Assembly: GCA_018399255.1 (NCBI GenBank) | Contig: JAGYPA010000025.1 | Location: 1 to 51,003, forward strand | Direction: 5' to 3' | Length of the DNA stretch: 51,003 bases | Origin: Spirochaetales bacterium | GTDB taxonomy: Bacteria; Spirochaetota; Spirochaetia; JABMQR01 | Part shown: positions 41,019 through 49,291 of the stretch, piece by piece | How the letters are laid out: each line of letters opens with the position of its first letter | How positions within the stretch are numbered: position 1 is the stretch's first letter | The notes under the pieces: generated by a model | The model's input: only the letters and a program-made list of their open reading frames with translations | Databases searched by the model: none | Told to the model about the DNA's origin: nothing | Position numbers and translations under genes: made by a program

Positions 41019-42893
41019 TCAGTCCGTAATGTTGAAATTAAGTGATCGCTCAAGTGCCTCAGCGGAAGCAAGGGCTTCGATGTCCCCGGAATCGGCTGCC
41101 TTGCGGTAGGCTTCCAAAGCCTCCGCATACGCCCCGGCAAGAAGAAGCCGGTCCCCGGCAGAAAGGAGAGAAGGATCCGCTGGCTCGGTGATTTCCCACA
41201 AGGGGTATACCGCATCCGGATTGTATATGAGCCCTTCGCTGTCTGATAGAAGATGCCCGGTCCGGGTGTAGGCGGAAACCCTCAGGGAAAGCAGAGCTCC
41301 GGGATGGAACAGGCCGATTACTGCGGCAGGATAGACCCTGTCAGGACTGAAAATACCGATCCGTGTATGATCGTCTGCCGAAGCGGTATCTATGCTCAGA
41401 CTGTTATTGCTCACCTTCCGGATCACCGTTCCGACCGATGAGGTGAAACGGTGATCCTTGACCCCATCGACACCACCATCGACATCGCCATCACCATCAC
41501 CATCACCATTGCCATCTCTTTCCCCGTAATAATAGACGGCATGGATTCCGTAATAATCAGCCTCCGGATAGGGTTCCCAGTGCATGGAAAGCTGCTCACC
41601 GTAAGCCAGCTCAACTGGCTCACGGGGCTCAATAATCATAACTTTTGCGTTGAGATCCACTGAAAGGTCAAGTGAATCCCCCGCCTCCACCACCACCGTA
41701 TCGGGAATCTGGAAAGCGCCCACATCTTCCAGGGCATCAGGATCGAACCGGAATATCAGATCATACTTCCCCGGTTCCACCCGGGAAAAATCGATTTCTC
41801 CATCGTTTCCGCTCTCTGACGTGCGATAGGTACCGGTATCAAACATCCGGCTGGAATAGGAACCGCTGTGGGCTTCCGGCCGCAGCAGCGCCTCCACGCC
41901 CGCAAGAGGTCTGCCGAAACGGTATACTGCAACGGTTACCTGGCCAAAACCCGCTGAGACCTCTTCAGGGGTTAGCCCGGCGCTGCCTACGGCTGCCTCG
42001 ATATAACTGAGTCCCCTCTCAGCCATGCTGTAGGCTTTCTGGTCCTCGGGATTCGCGACAGCCCTTTCCGGTAACGAACCGATTCCAGAAGATTTCTGAG
42101 CCTCGGATGAATCACGGGATTCCGAGTCTTCCGGGTATTCAAAAGAATCCAGGGATTCCAGGGATTCATGCACCAGCTGTTTTGCCTGCTCGAAGAGAAG
42201 TGCGGCTTCGGTATAGAGTTCCTCTTCGACAAGCAGCATTCCCAGCCAGGCCTTAGCTTCTGCCTTCAGCATCGGGTTCCGGATTGCTGTGCTGTCTGCC
42301 AGCTCTGCGTAAGCTTTTGCCTGTTCGTGATTATGCAGCGCATACTGCAGTTCGGTCAATGTAAGGTAAATCTGTATCTGGCGAAAGCCTCCTGACCGCT
42401 CTGCTGCAAACCCCTCCAGAGCCTGCAGCAGAAAATCCTCGGCTGCAGGAAAATCTTCTATCAGCAGGGCTGTTTCCCCGATTCTTTCGTACATATTCCA
42501 TCGCCAGAGCACATTCCGCTGCCTGTCGGCAACATGCTTCAGGGTACCGTATAAGTTTGGAAAACTCTCCCTGTCAACCAGGGTTTGTCCTGAACCCGAT
42601 CCGCTGCGAAATGTGAAATCCTGCCCAATGATGACTTTATCGTACCCGTCCCCGATCTGCTGCATTATGCGGTAAGCTGCCTCGCGAGCCTCGCGGGAAG
42701 CGGGAAACCAGGTCATCAGTTTAATCGAACGATCTAAAGCATCCTGATACTGCTCACTGGCATAATCTTTCTCTATCCGGCCTGCCAGAAGCCCGGGAGA
42801 AACTGCATAGAGGATGGCCGCCGCCGCAATAGCTGTGACGAGGAAAACAATCCCCAAAAGTATGGTCTTTTTTCGAAGTTTTCTGTTACTCAT
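41019..42893 (-). CDS. Membrane-anchored TPR-like protein, last gene of the sigma-factor operon
   Basis: 624 aa. One N-terminal membrane helix (ILLGIVFLVTAIAAAAILYAV), a long alpha-helical repeat part (~residues 40-310, TPR-like: AAEDFLLQALEGFAAE, AKAYAELADSTAIRNPMLKAEAKAWLGMLL), beta-rich domains (YRTSESGNDGEIDFSRVEPGKYDLIF resembles a CNA-B/carboxypeptidase-regulatory fold) and a C-terminal TPR-like hairpin. A DGDGDGD loop (residues ~463-475, encoded by 6-bp repeats at ~41460-41510) and a SLESLDS stretch interrupt it. It probably faces the periplasm or cell surface. Located after the sigma and putative anti-sigma genes, it may be the regulated or sensing output. No family assigned. Confidence 0.6.
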   Translation of the reverse strand: MSNRKLRKKTILLGIVFLVTAIAAAAILYAVSPGLLAGRIEKDYASEQYQDALDRSIKLMTWFPASREAREAAYRIMQQIGDGYDKVIIGQDFTFRSGSGSGQTLVDRESFPNLYGTLKHVADRQRNVLWRWNMYERIGETALLIEDFPAAEDFLLQALEGFAAERSGGFRQIQIYLTLTELQYALHNHEQAKAYAELADSTAIRNPMLKAEAKAWLGMLLVEEELYTEAALLFEQAKQLVHESLESLDSFEYPEDSESRDSSEAQKSSGIGSLPERAVANPEDQKAYSMAERGLSYIEAAVGSAGLTPEEVSAGFGQVTVAVYRFGRPLAGVEALLRPEAHSGSYSSRMFDTGTYRTSESGNDGEIDFSRVEPGKYDLIFRFDPDALEDVGAFQIPDTVVVEAGDSLDLSVDLNAKVMIIEPREPVELAYGEQLSMHWEPYPEADYYGIHAVYYYGERDGNGDGDGDGDVDGGVDGVKDHRFTSSVGTVIRKVSNNSLSIDTASADDHTRIGIFSPDRVYPAAVIGLFHPGALLSLRVSAYTRTGHLLSDSEGLIYNPDAVYPLWEITEPADPSLLSAGDRLLLAGAYAEALEAYRKAADSGDIEALASAEALERSLNFNITD

Positions 42894-42992
42894 ATGTTCT
42901 ATCCCTGCTGATTTTATTCCTGTGTATTATCATTATCTGCAGCAGCTGACTATCGATGGCTGCTGCCTGCCGACCCCGACCGTTCCCGACCC

Positions 42993-43433
42993 TCAGCGCC
43001 TGTTTACGGTTGAGGCAAGCTGAACAGCCGCAAAGGGCTTTTCGCCAAGGACAACTAGCTCCTGCTTCTCCGTCGCTGCAACCAACGAAGCTGCCGGCAC
43101 ATCCAGCAGAACAGAAAGATAGATGCCGGAAACCAGAACCGCCGCCGCCGCGGCTGCAGTTCCTGCTGCAGCAAAAGTCCTGAATCTTTCTCCAAAGCGC
43201 TTTTCTGGGAACAGCAGCCGGCTTTCTCCGCTATTGCCCGCTCCATTCTGCAGCTCACTGCTCTTGCTCAAATGCGGCACCTCTGGATCCCTGTTCATAT
43301 AGGCGAGCACAGCTTCCCGGCGTTGAAACTCAATCCCGCCATACGCTTGCTTAATAAGGATTTCCAGTTCATCCCGGCCTTTCAAGGCAGCTTCTGCCCT
43401 GCTTGTATTATTGGTAATTTTCTTACTCCGCAT
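42993..43433 (-). CDS. Putative membrane anti-sigma-like protein
   Basis: 146 aa. A cytoplasmic N-terminal ~90 residues, one membrane helix (TAAAAAAVLVSGIYLSVLL, ~93-111), and a short external tail. It overlaps the ECF sigma gene by 11 bp, the typical place for an anti-sigma factor, and the topology fits. It has no zinc-binding HxxxCxxC anti-sigma motif, so identification rests on position and topology. The first in-frame Met MRSKK lies within the sigma gene's 3' end. Confidence 0.55.
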   Translation of the reverse strand: MRSKKITNNTSRAEAALKGRDELEILIKQAYGGIEFQRREAVLAYMNRDPEVPHLSKSSELQNGAGNSGESRLLFPEKRFGERFRTFAAAGTAAAAAAVLVSGIYLSVLLDVPAASLVAATEKQELVVLGEKPFAAVQLASTVNRR

Positions 43434-43995
43434 AATCCCCTCCTGCCAGCAGACGAGAAAGACTCTTCCGGGCTCGAAAAAGCCGGCTTTTTACCGTTCC
43501 CTCGGCCAGACCAATCGTTTTACTTATTTCGCTGATGCTCAAATCAGCAAGATAATAGAAAACCGCCGTCTGCCGATATGGTTCCGGGAGCTCAGCCAGG
43601 GCTTTTCTGACTTCAGCTATCTTTTCACCGGCAATTGCGGAAGCCTCTGGGTGACTGGAAGTGTCGGAACTGGGAATAGTGTCAAGCAGAGATTTTTCTC
43701 CGTCCTCGCTGAAGGTCTCCAATCCCCTTTCCCGACGCAGCCTGCGTTTTTGGGCCCGCTTATAGTCTATTACCAGGTTGCTTGCAATCCGGTAGAGGTA
43801 GGTATAGGAAGAAGACTGTTCGTTAAAGGTATCCAATCCGTGATATGCGCGGATGAATGTCTCCTGAGCAAGATCCTGGGCAGCTTCAGCATCTCCGGTC
43901 ATACCGGCGATTACCCGGGTCAGGCGGGTGCCGTGCGCTTTCATCCAGTTGTCAATCATCTGCCACTTGTCAATTATCTGCCAGTCGTCAGCCAT
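43423..43995 (-). CDS. ECF-type RNA polymerase sigma factor (sigma-70 family)
   Basis: 190 aa with only regions 2 and 4. Region 2: GDAEAAQDLAQETFIRAYHGLDTF and YLYRIASNLVIDYKR. Region 4: LPEPYRQTAVFYYLADLSISEISKTIGLAEGTVKSRLFRARKSL. The N-terminus holds a duplicated eight-residue unit (WQIIDKWQMIDNW) from a 24-bp repeat. GGAGAAG lies before the ATG. It is followed by an overlapping membrane anti-sigma-like gene and the TPR gene, so the operon is probably a signal-responsive sigma circuit. The promoter seen upstream is of sigma-70 type, not obviously self-recognised. Confidence 0.93.
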   Translation of the reverse strand: MADDWQIIDKWQMIDNWMKAHGTRLTRVIAGMTGDAEAAQDLAQETFIRAYHGLDTFNEQSSSYTYLYRIASNLVIDYKRAQKRRLRRERGLETFSEDGEKSLLDTIPSSDTSSHPEASAIAGEKIAEVRKALAELPEPYRQTAVFYYLADLSISEISKTIGLAEGTVKSRLFRARKSLSRLLAGGDYAE

Positions 43996-44013
43996 GCTTC
44001 TCCATCCGCTGCT

Positions 44014-44041
44014 ATTCTACCACATCTGCCGGTTTACTCAA
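44014..44041 (-). promoter_or_regulatory. Promoter of the sigma-factor operon
   Basis: Minus strand TTGAGT (44036-44041), 16-bp spacer, TAGAAT (44014-44019), ~19 nt before the ATG at 43995. Confidence 0.6.
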
Positions 44042-44146
44042 TTAGACGATGCCGAGGCCTCTGAGGTTCCCGATTTTGGGAAAATTTCTGTCAACTGAAG
44101 AAAGAAGCTGGTCTTTTTCTCCTCATTAAACTGGAATATCATGTAA

Positions 44147-44935
44147 TTACCATAAGCTGCCAACATCAAACCCCAGTCCTGGAAACATATATGACTCAGC
44201 CCGGGAACCGGGAGTAAAGGTTTCTTCAACCTTCAAATCAAAATCTTTGAACGCGTATACCATGATCTTTTTTCCCCCAGGATCGACAATCCAGTACTCA
44301 CCTATGCCGCTCTCCATATAGAGCGACAGTTTTCGAATGCGGTCCATGCTGGTAGTTGAAGGGGAAAGAACCTCCACCACAATCGTCGGGATACCCCGGT
44401 ATCGATCCTTTTCATCAATGTCATCCTGATAATCGCACAAAACGACAATATCCGGCTGCACAATATTTATATCATCCTCATCCGTATCCCGCTTCAGCCG
44501 TACCGGCTGTCTGATCAGTTCGATATCCAGGGGAGCAGCAAATGCATCACAGCGTTCATGAACGTTAAAATACGCCCTGAACTCATCATTTATGGACATT
44601 ACTACTTTCTGGTGGGTGAACCCCGGGGAGGCCTGCAGATATACCATCCCGTCTATAAGCTCATACCGGTTCTCGCTGGCTTCGACAAAATCCTGAAACT
44701 GTTTATAGGTTACATAGGTTGCCGATCTCGAGGCTGATTTTGCAGCCGGGCTCTTTTTCGGGCTCGTTCCGTAAACCTGAGAAGGTTCTCCTGCCTCGTC
44801 ATCTTCGCTGCTGCGGGTATAATGCACCAGAACCGCTCGATTCTTACCGTTTTTCGTAATTATGATGTTGTCGACTCTGCACAGTTTAAGATACTTTCCA
44901 AAATTGTTCTGGATTTCCGTTGCCGATACAAACAT
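44147..44935 (-). CDS. Fusion of Phd/YefM-like antitoxin domain and Uma2 nuclease, copy 2
   Basis: 262 aa. Residues 1-38 (MFVSATEIQNNFGKYLKLCR, then NIIITKNGKNRAVLVHY) are a Phd/YefM domain. Residues ~39-70 are a low-complexity linker (SSEDDEAGEP, KKSPAAKSASRS), longer than in copy 1. The Uma2 domain follows: YVTYKQFQDFVE, YELIDGMVYLQASPGFTHQ, IVQPDIVVLCD, VVEVLSPSTTSMD, MESGIGEYWIVDP. GGGGG lies ~6 nt before the ATG. An exact TTAGCTAA (45040-45047) stands ~105 bp upstream. Same architecture as 39304-40041 but quite diverged, so the two are old paralogues. Confidence 0.85.
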   Translation of the reverse strand: MFVSATEIQNNFGKYLKLCRVDNIIITKNGKNRAVLVHYTRSSEDDEAGEPSQVYGTSPKKSPAAKSASRSATYVTYKQFQDFVEASENRYELIDGMVYLQASPGFTHQKVVMSINDEFRAYFNVHERCDAFAAPLDIELIRQPVRLKRDTDEDDINIVQPDIVVLCDYQDDIDEKDRYRGIPTIVVEVLSPSTTSMDRIRKLSLYMESGIGEYWIVDPGGKKIMVYAFKDFDLKVEETFTPGSRAESYMFPGLGFDVGSLW

Positions 44936-45039
44936 AGCGTCCCCCTTTCAAGGATTCAGACTGAAGAATACTTTCAAGGTACAACTATTATGGCTAACAT
45001 GCAACAGAAGGTTATATTATTTTAGGTATTTTATATATA

Positions 45040-45047
45040 TTAGCTAA
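45040..45047. promoter_or_regulatory. TTAGCTAA box upstream of Phd-Uma2 copy 2
   Basis: Exact copy of the palindrome at 39248-39255. Only these places in the window show it. It is followed (minus strand) by AT-rich TATATATAAAAT, a possible promoter region. Confidence 0.45.
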
Positions 45048-45169
45048 GTTTCGGTGATTCATGATATCAAGAAATCACACAAGAGGGTATACCGACAGCT
45101 GTTTGCAGTGCGGAGGGAATGGACCTGCAGACAGACCCGATTACAGGAGTCTGTCTGATTTATCGCAGT

Positions 45170-47191
45170 TCACTGATCCAGATAGGCTGTTACACGGGCA
45201 GCTGCATTCTCTTTCAGGTTATTAAACCAGAATGCATAGTCGTACCTGTGATATACGCCCGCAGGATACCGTCCCAGATTTACCAGGTCTATTTCGGGAG
45301 ATTCGGGTTCCTCCATATCCGTAACAACCAGGACACCTTTGTCTGTATCTACATGCGCCCCGCAGAAATTATCTATGCACTCAATTTTCTGTCCTTCGGC
45401 ATCATTGAAGAAGACGGCTCCAAGATGAGAATCTTTCCCCGCTGGTTCCCCGTCGGTCCTCCAATTGAGCGGATTAACCGCTACGGCTCCCTCTATATAG
45501 ACAGGTGACCCTACTGAACCGGGACCTTCAGTGTTGTAGGTAATTATTACGCCGGTATCAGATGCTCCCTCAGCCAACTTCATCCAAGGGTAAGTCGCAA
45601 GATCCTTATCCGTAACCGAATACCCTATGAGGTAGGCTGCAACAAGCTGGTTCTGCAAGTCTATGTCCCCGAATCTGTTACGCATGAGATTTATCAAGGT
45701 CATGGTGCCTTGGCTATGGCCAGCCAGGATAAACGGACGACCCTGGTTCAGCTTTGCCAGATAATAGGAAAAAGCATTCTCTACATCCCCGGCTGAAACC
45801 TGGAAGGTTGGATCTATGAACATATCAGCTCCCCCGCGGGCAGTAAAATCATCTTGCACAGCGGCTGACTGCTGACGATAGCTGGGAGCAAAAAGATTGG
45901 CTGAATCTGTATACACGCCAGCCTGGGCAACAAGCAGTCCCAAAGCATAAGATCGCAGTTCCTGATCTGCCAGATCCAGATTGGCCGGTGTCGGCCGGGT
46001 GTAAACAGTGGGATGCACATAAAACACATCAACAGCTTTTTCCGGCTGGTCCGGCTTGGACAGCCAGTAGTAATCCTGGGAATAATCGGGTGCCGCTGGA
46101 AGCGGAGACTGCTGCAGCGACTGGAATCTGGCGATCCGGTCCTTTATATTCTGCCGTATATTCTCATAGAACAGGGAGAAGTCATCGGGGTGGTAGATTC
46201 CCTCGATGGGATAGGAGGAGAGCACTGACACATCGGAGATCTCACATGCCAATCCCCTATCTTTAACCTGGGCCGAGGTAAACTGCTCATAGATTCTCGG
46301 TTCAAAACCATCCTCTGTAAAAAACACGGCTCCAAGATTTTCGGACGCATTGACATACGCGCCGTTGAAGGAACTGCTGACCCATGAGAGCGGATTGGTA
46401 ACTACTGCTCCCGGAAGTATCTGGATTGACTGATCCTGCACGCCGTCGCGAATCGAGTTGTAGGCGATAAAGCAGCCGGTATCTTCCGGTCCCGTGCTCA
46501 TTCTGATGGCAGGATTCGCTTCAATATCGTCCCGGGTTATACTGAATCCGAGCAAATAGGCGGCAAGCATGCGGTCTTCGGCACCGGTGGATCCCCAGAT
46601 TTTTCTCAGCAGGCTGACAAGGGTACTCGATCCCTGGCTGTGGCCTGCAATGAAAAACGGTCTGCCGTTGTTGTAATGCTCAAGGTAATACAACAGCGCC
46701 TGCTTCAAGTCCTCCTCACCTATCTGCAGATTTGCATCCAGAGTTTCAGCATCGCTGAAGCCGGATTTTCCCACCTGGCGGTAGAGGGGCGCATAGATAT
46801 TTGCTGAATCGGAGAAAACACTGGCCTGAGTCCTCAAAGGCACCATGGCGGCATCCCGCTGAGCCGGATCGGAGATATCCTGGACTCCTTCTCCCTGATA
46901 GACCGTGGGGTATGCGTAGAACACATCTACCGCATGATCTGACTTGTCTTCCGGTAAAACCAGCCAGCTTGATTCCTGCGAATAGTCAACAGCGGGAACT
47001 GGTCCTGCTTCCTGCTGACCTGCTTCCTGCTGACCTGCTTCCTGCTGGCTGTTCAGCGCTGCTGATGGAAGCGAGCTGCAGCCGGAGCTTATCAGCATGA
47101 AAAAGACAGCAAGTATAACCAGAAAACTGCGGGCTGTTTTCTGGATTATCCTGCTGCGTGGGCTGATGCCATTACCATACTGCTTCATCAT
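45170..47191 (-). CDS. Lipoprotein with two tandem DUF3089 alpha/beta-hydrolase domains
   Basis: 673 aa. The N-terminus has a signal sequence ending LISSGCSS, a spirochaete-style lipobox. Then a three-fold QQEAG repeat (15-bp units at ~47000-47045), and two homologous halves (~75-350 and ~365-673). Each contains VDVFYxxPTVY, SDSANIYAPLYRQ or TDSANLFAPSYRQ, and a nucleophile elbow GHSQG (FIAGHSQGSST, ILAGHSQGTMT), and each ends near GIYHPDDFSLFYENI or GVYHRYDYAFWFNNL. Both Ser nucleophiles are intact. DUF3089 proteins normally have one domain of ~300 aa, so this is a duplication/fusion. The likely product is a surface or periplasmic esterase/lipase; substrate unknown. AGGCAGG precedes the ATG pair. 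Confidence 0.85.
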   Translation of the reverse strand: MMKQYGNGISPRSRIIQKTARSFLVILAVFFMLISSGCSSLPSAALNSQQEAGQQEAGQQEAGPVPAVDYSQESSWLVLPEDKSDHAVDVFYAYPTVYQGEGVQDISDPAQRDAAMVPLRTQASVFSDSANIYAPLYRQVGKSGFSDAETLDANLQIGEEDLKQALLYYLEHYNNGRPFFIAGHSQGSSTLVSLLRKIWGSTGAEDRMLAAYLLGFSITRDDIEANPAIRMSTGPEDTGCFIAYNSIRDGVQDQSIQILPGAVVTNPLSWVSSSFNGAYVNASENLGAVFFTEDGFEPRIYEQFTSAQVKDRGLACEISDVSVLSSYPIEGIYHPDDFSLFYENIRQNIKDRIARFQSLQQSPLPAAPDYSQDYYWLSKPDQPEKAVDVFYVHPTVYTRPTPANLDLADQELRSYALGLLVAQAGVYTDSANLFAPSYRQQSAAVQDDFTARGGADMFIDPTFQVSAGDVENAFSYYLAKLNQGRPFILAGHSQGTMTLINLMRNRFGDIDLQNQLVAAYLIGYSVTDKDLATYPWMKLAEGASDTGVIITYNTEGPGSVGSPVYIEGAVAVNPLNWRTDGEPAGKDSHLGAVFFNDAEGQKIECIDNFCGAHVDTDKGVLVVTDMEEPESPEIDLVNLGRYPAGVYHRYDYAFWFNNLKENAAARVTAYLDQ

Positions 47192-47292
47192 TCACCTGCC
47201 TTAATCTGCCGGTAATTTCCAAAAAGGATGCGGCAGAAAATACTTTGTCTCAGATAGATTTTTGCACAAGTCTCCGGCAGGAACAATAGAAT

Positions 47293-47308
47293 CTTACCAA
47301 ATGGTAAG
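47293..47308. repeat. Small hairpin between the kinase and hydrolase genes
   Basis: CTTACC-AAAT-GGTAAG just downstream of the histidine kinase stop. T content after it on the minus strand is modest, so it is at best a weak terminator. Confidence 0.35.
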
Positions 47309-47312
47309 GTTC

Positions 47313-49286
47313 TCAGCCTTCATACGGACTTGATGATATATGCCGGGATCGACCCTCCCGGCTGGCTGCGTATCTCTTGCGGCCAGCCGGAGGCAGCCTC
47401 AGGGTAATCGTGGTACCTTTGCCCGGGGTACTGTGAATTTTCAGTGATCCCTTTATACCCTCAACAATTGACTGGACAACGCTGAGTCCCAGCCCTGATC
47501 CCTCTGTATTCCGGCTGGCTTCAGCACGGTAAAGCGGATCGCAGGCTTTTGTTGCTTCTTCACGGCTCATCCCTATCCCGCTGTCTTCTACGACAATTCT
47601 GACAGCCTTATCAATTGTGCAGCCAACCCTGACAAATCCCGGGCTTGCGGTGTACTTGAATGCATTGTCCAGCAGATTCTGCATCATCCTGTCGAAATAC
47701 TGGGGATCGATAGCCGCTGCCGCATCCCGTGAGGGAAGAACAAGGGTAAAATCTATTTGCTCCAGCTCTGCCCGATGACTGAACTGCCGTTCCAGCTGCT
47801 CCAACCGCTCACGGACAGGGGTAGAGGACCGGGGATCATGAGGTTTCTCAGCCATCAGGAACCCGTGAATATTCCTGGTTATCCCCTCCAGCTCTGTCGT
47901 GGCCTCGAGAATCGTACCTGCAAGCTCCTCCTTCTCCTGAGCAGTGGTTTCGTATGCTTTGAGCATCTGGGCATTGAGTTTGATTACCGAGAGCGGGAGC
48001 TTCAGATCGTGATTGATCCCCCGGAGCAGGGTAATCCGATCAAGCAGCTTCTGCTGCTTCTCCAGGTCCTTCAGCCTGAGAGAATAGGTCATAATCACCG
48101 AGAAAAGAAATGCCGCCAGATAGAGCAGGTTACCGATCTGCGGGCTGAAAACGATCTCGGAGACATAGCCTCTGGGGAACCAGCCGAAAGTGATCAGAAA
48201 ACGGTAGATAACGGTTGCCGAGAAGATGCTGTAGGTAATCAGCAGGAGAAGGCTGTGGGGCACCCCTCTTCCATGAGCACGGGCTCCCATGTACAGAATC
48301 AGCAGGACTCCAAGGGCATGCATGACCACCATCAGGGGCAGAAAACGAAAAACAACATATCCTGTTTCCGCGATAAGAAAAACCGCAGCATACAGGTAGA
48401 GCCGGCTCTTTCGTATCCTGAACTGAAACAGGCGAAAGCAGAGCAGCTGGGAGAGCAGGAAGTTGATAATCCCTGTAATGCTGTCCCAGTAAAACATATT
48501 TTTCAGGGTAATTCCCGCAAATTCACCGGAAAACGGCAGATCTCCCACAATCAGGCTCTTCAATACGGAAACGAGGCTGATGAGCAGCGTAAAGAACATA
48601 TAATCGGTTCGGTATTTCAGGTAGACAATCGAGCTGGCTATCAGGATGATGACGAAGCAGATAAAGAGCGCAGATACGAACATTGCCCGTATCTGAACAA
48701 GCTTGCTGATCGTCTCCGTTGTCCCCAGATAAAAAAGCGCTTGCGGGCTCGGCTTGATCGGCGGCGTTTTTCGTTCAAGGGTGATGATATGGCTGATGCT
48801 GCCGGTCGTATCTGTTTCCCCGTCAATCCCGTCAATCCCGTCAATCCCGTCAATCCCGTCAATCCCGTCGACCCCGTCGACCCCGGTTTTTTCCCGGGCA
48901 TACAGGTAACCCGGACCCGTAACGGTAAAGACACTGTAGCTGGTCTCAGGCCTGTACCCCGGCTCGCCCGGAAAAGTATTCTGTCCGGCTAGTGCTCCCT
49001 GGATAAATAGTTTATACGGGGCATGGGCGTCTTCAAAAAGCAGCGATAAGGCCTGGCGGTGCTCCGAAGTAATACTGAACGAGTAGGAGCTGCCTATTCC
49101 AACCGGCAGGGAGAGGATCAACGGCTTCCTGCGAGGCATTTCGGCCGTATCAACGATTCCGTTCGAGAGATCTGCATAGGCAGACCCCCGGGTATTGATG
49201 AAATCAAGGGACCAGATAACCGCCGCCTGAAGGAGAGCTGATGCAAGAAGAATGCTTAACAGCAGATGTACTGACTTTCTTTCCAC
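47313..49286 (-). CDS. Sensor histidine kinase, 7TM-DISM type
   Basis: 657 aa. N-terminal helix, extracellular beta-rich region (~35-190, as in 7TMR-DISMED domains), seven membrane helices (~200-390), then a kinase core: H-box GINHDLKLPLSVIKLNAQML (His ~425), N-box LLDNAFKYT (~543), G1 VEDSGIGMS, G2 GSGLGLSVVQSI. All ATP-binding elements are intact. The extracellular domain contains seven GID/GVD tripeptides from a 9-bp tandem repeat (48820-48884). The ATG lies 5 bp after the response regulator stop; the two form one operon with the regulator first. The ligand is unknown. Confidence 0.93.
   Translation of the reverse strand: MERKSVHLLLSILLASALLQAAVIWSLDFINTRGSAYADLSNGIVDTAEMPRRKPLILSLPVGIGSSYSFSITSEHRQALSLLFEDAHAPYKLFIQGALAGQNTFPGEPGYRPETSYSVFTVTGPGYLYAREKTGVDGVDGIDGIDGIDGIDGIDGETDTTGSISHIITLERKTPPIKPSPQALFYLGTTETISKLVQIRAMFVSALFICFVIILIASSIVYLKYRTDYMFFTLLISLVSVLKSLIVGDLPFSGEFAGITLKNMFYWDSITGIINFLLSQLLCFRLFQFRIRKSRLYLYAAVFLIAETGYVVFRFLPLMVVMHALGVLLILYMGARAHGRGVPHSLLLLITYSIFSATVIYRFLITFGWFPRGYVSEIVFSPQIGNLLYLAAFLFSVIMTYSLRLKDLEKQQKLLDRITLLRGINHDLKLPLSVIKLNAQMLKAYETTAQEKEELAGTILEATTELEGITRNIHGFLMAEKPHDPRSSTPVRERLEQLERQFSHRAELEQIDFTLVLPSRDAAAAIDPQYFDRMMQNLLDNAFKYTASPGFVRVGCTIDKAVRIVVEDSGIGMSREEATKACDPLYRAEASRNTEGSGLGLSVVQSIVEGIKGSLKIHSTPGKGTTITLRLPPAGRKRYAASREGRSRHISSSPYEG
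48820..48884 (-). repeat. 9-bp tandem repeat in the kinase sensor domain
   Basis: CGTCAATCC-type unit (plus strand), about seven copies with two CGTCGACCC variants, encoding Gly-Ile/Val-Asp tripeptides. Copy number could vary in frame without disrupting the gene. Confidence 0.92.
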
Positions 49287-49291
49287 GGGAT

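Noticed and set aside
44038..44229. Minus-strand open frame of 63 codons downstream of Phd-Uma2 copy 2
   Set aside because: It begins within the Uma2 coding end in another frame with no ribosome binding site; not distinguishable from chance.
45061..45169. Possible C-terminal gene remnant before the hydrolase gene
   Set aside because: A short plus-strand frame is open, but no motif or stop-proximal conservation could be recognised.
48641..48934. Collagen-like Gly-Leu-Thr repeat protein
   Set aside because: An out-of-frame reading of the 9-bp repeat inside the histidine kinase gene.
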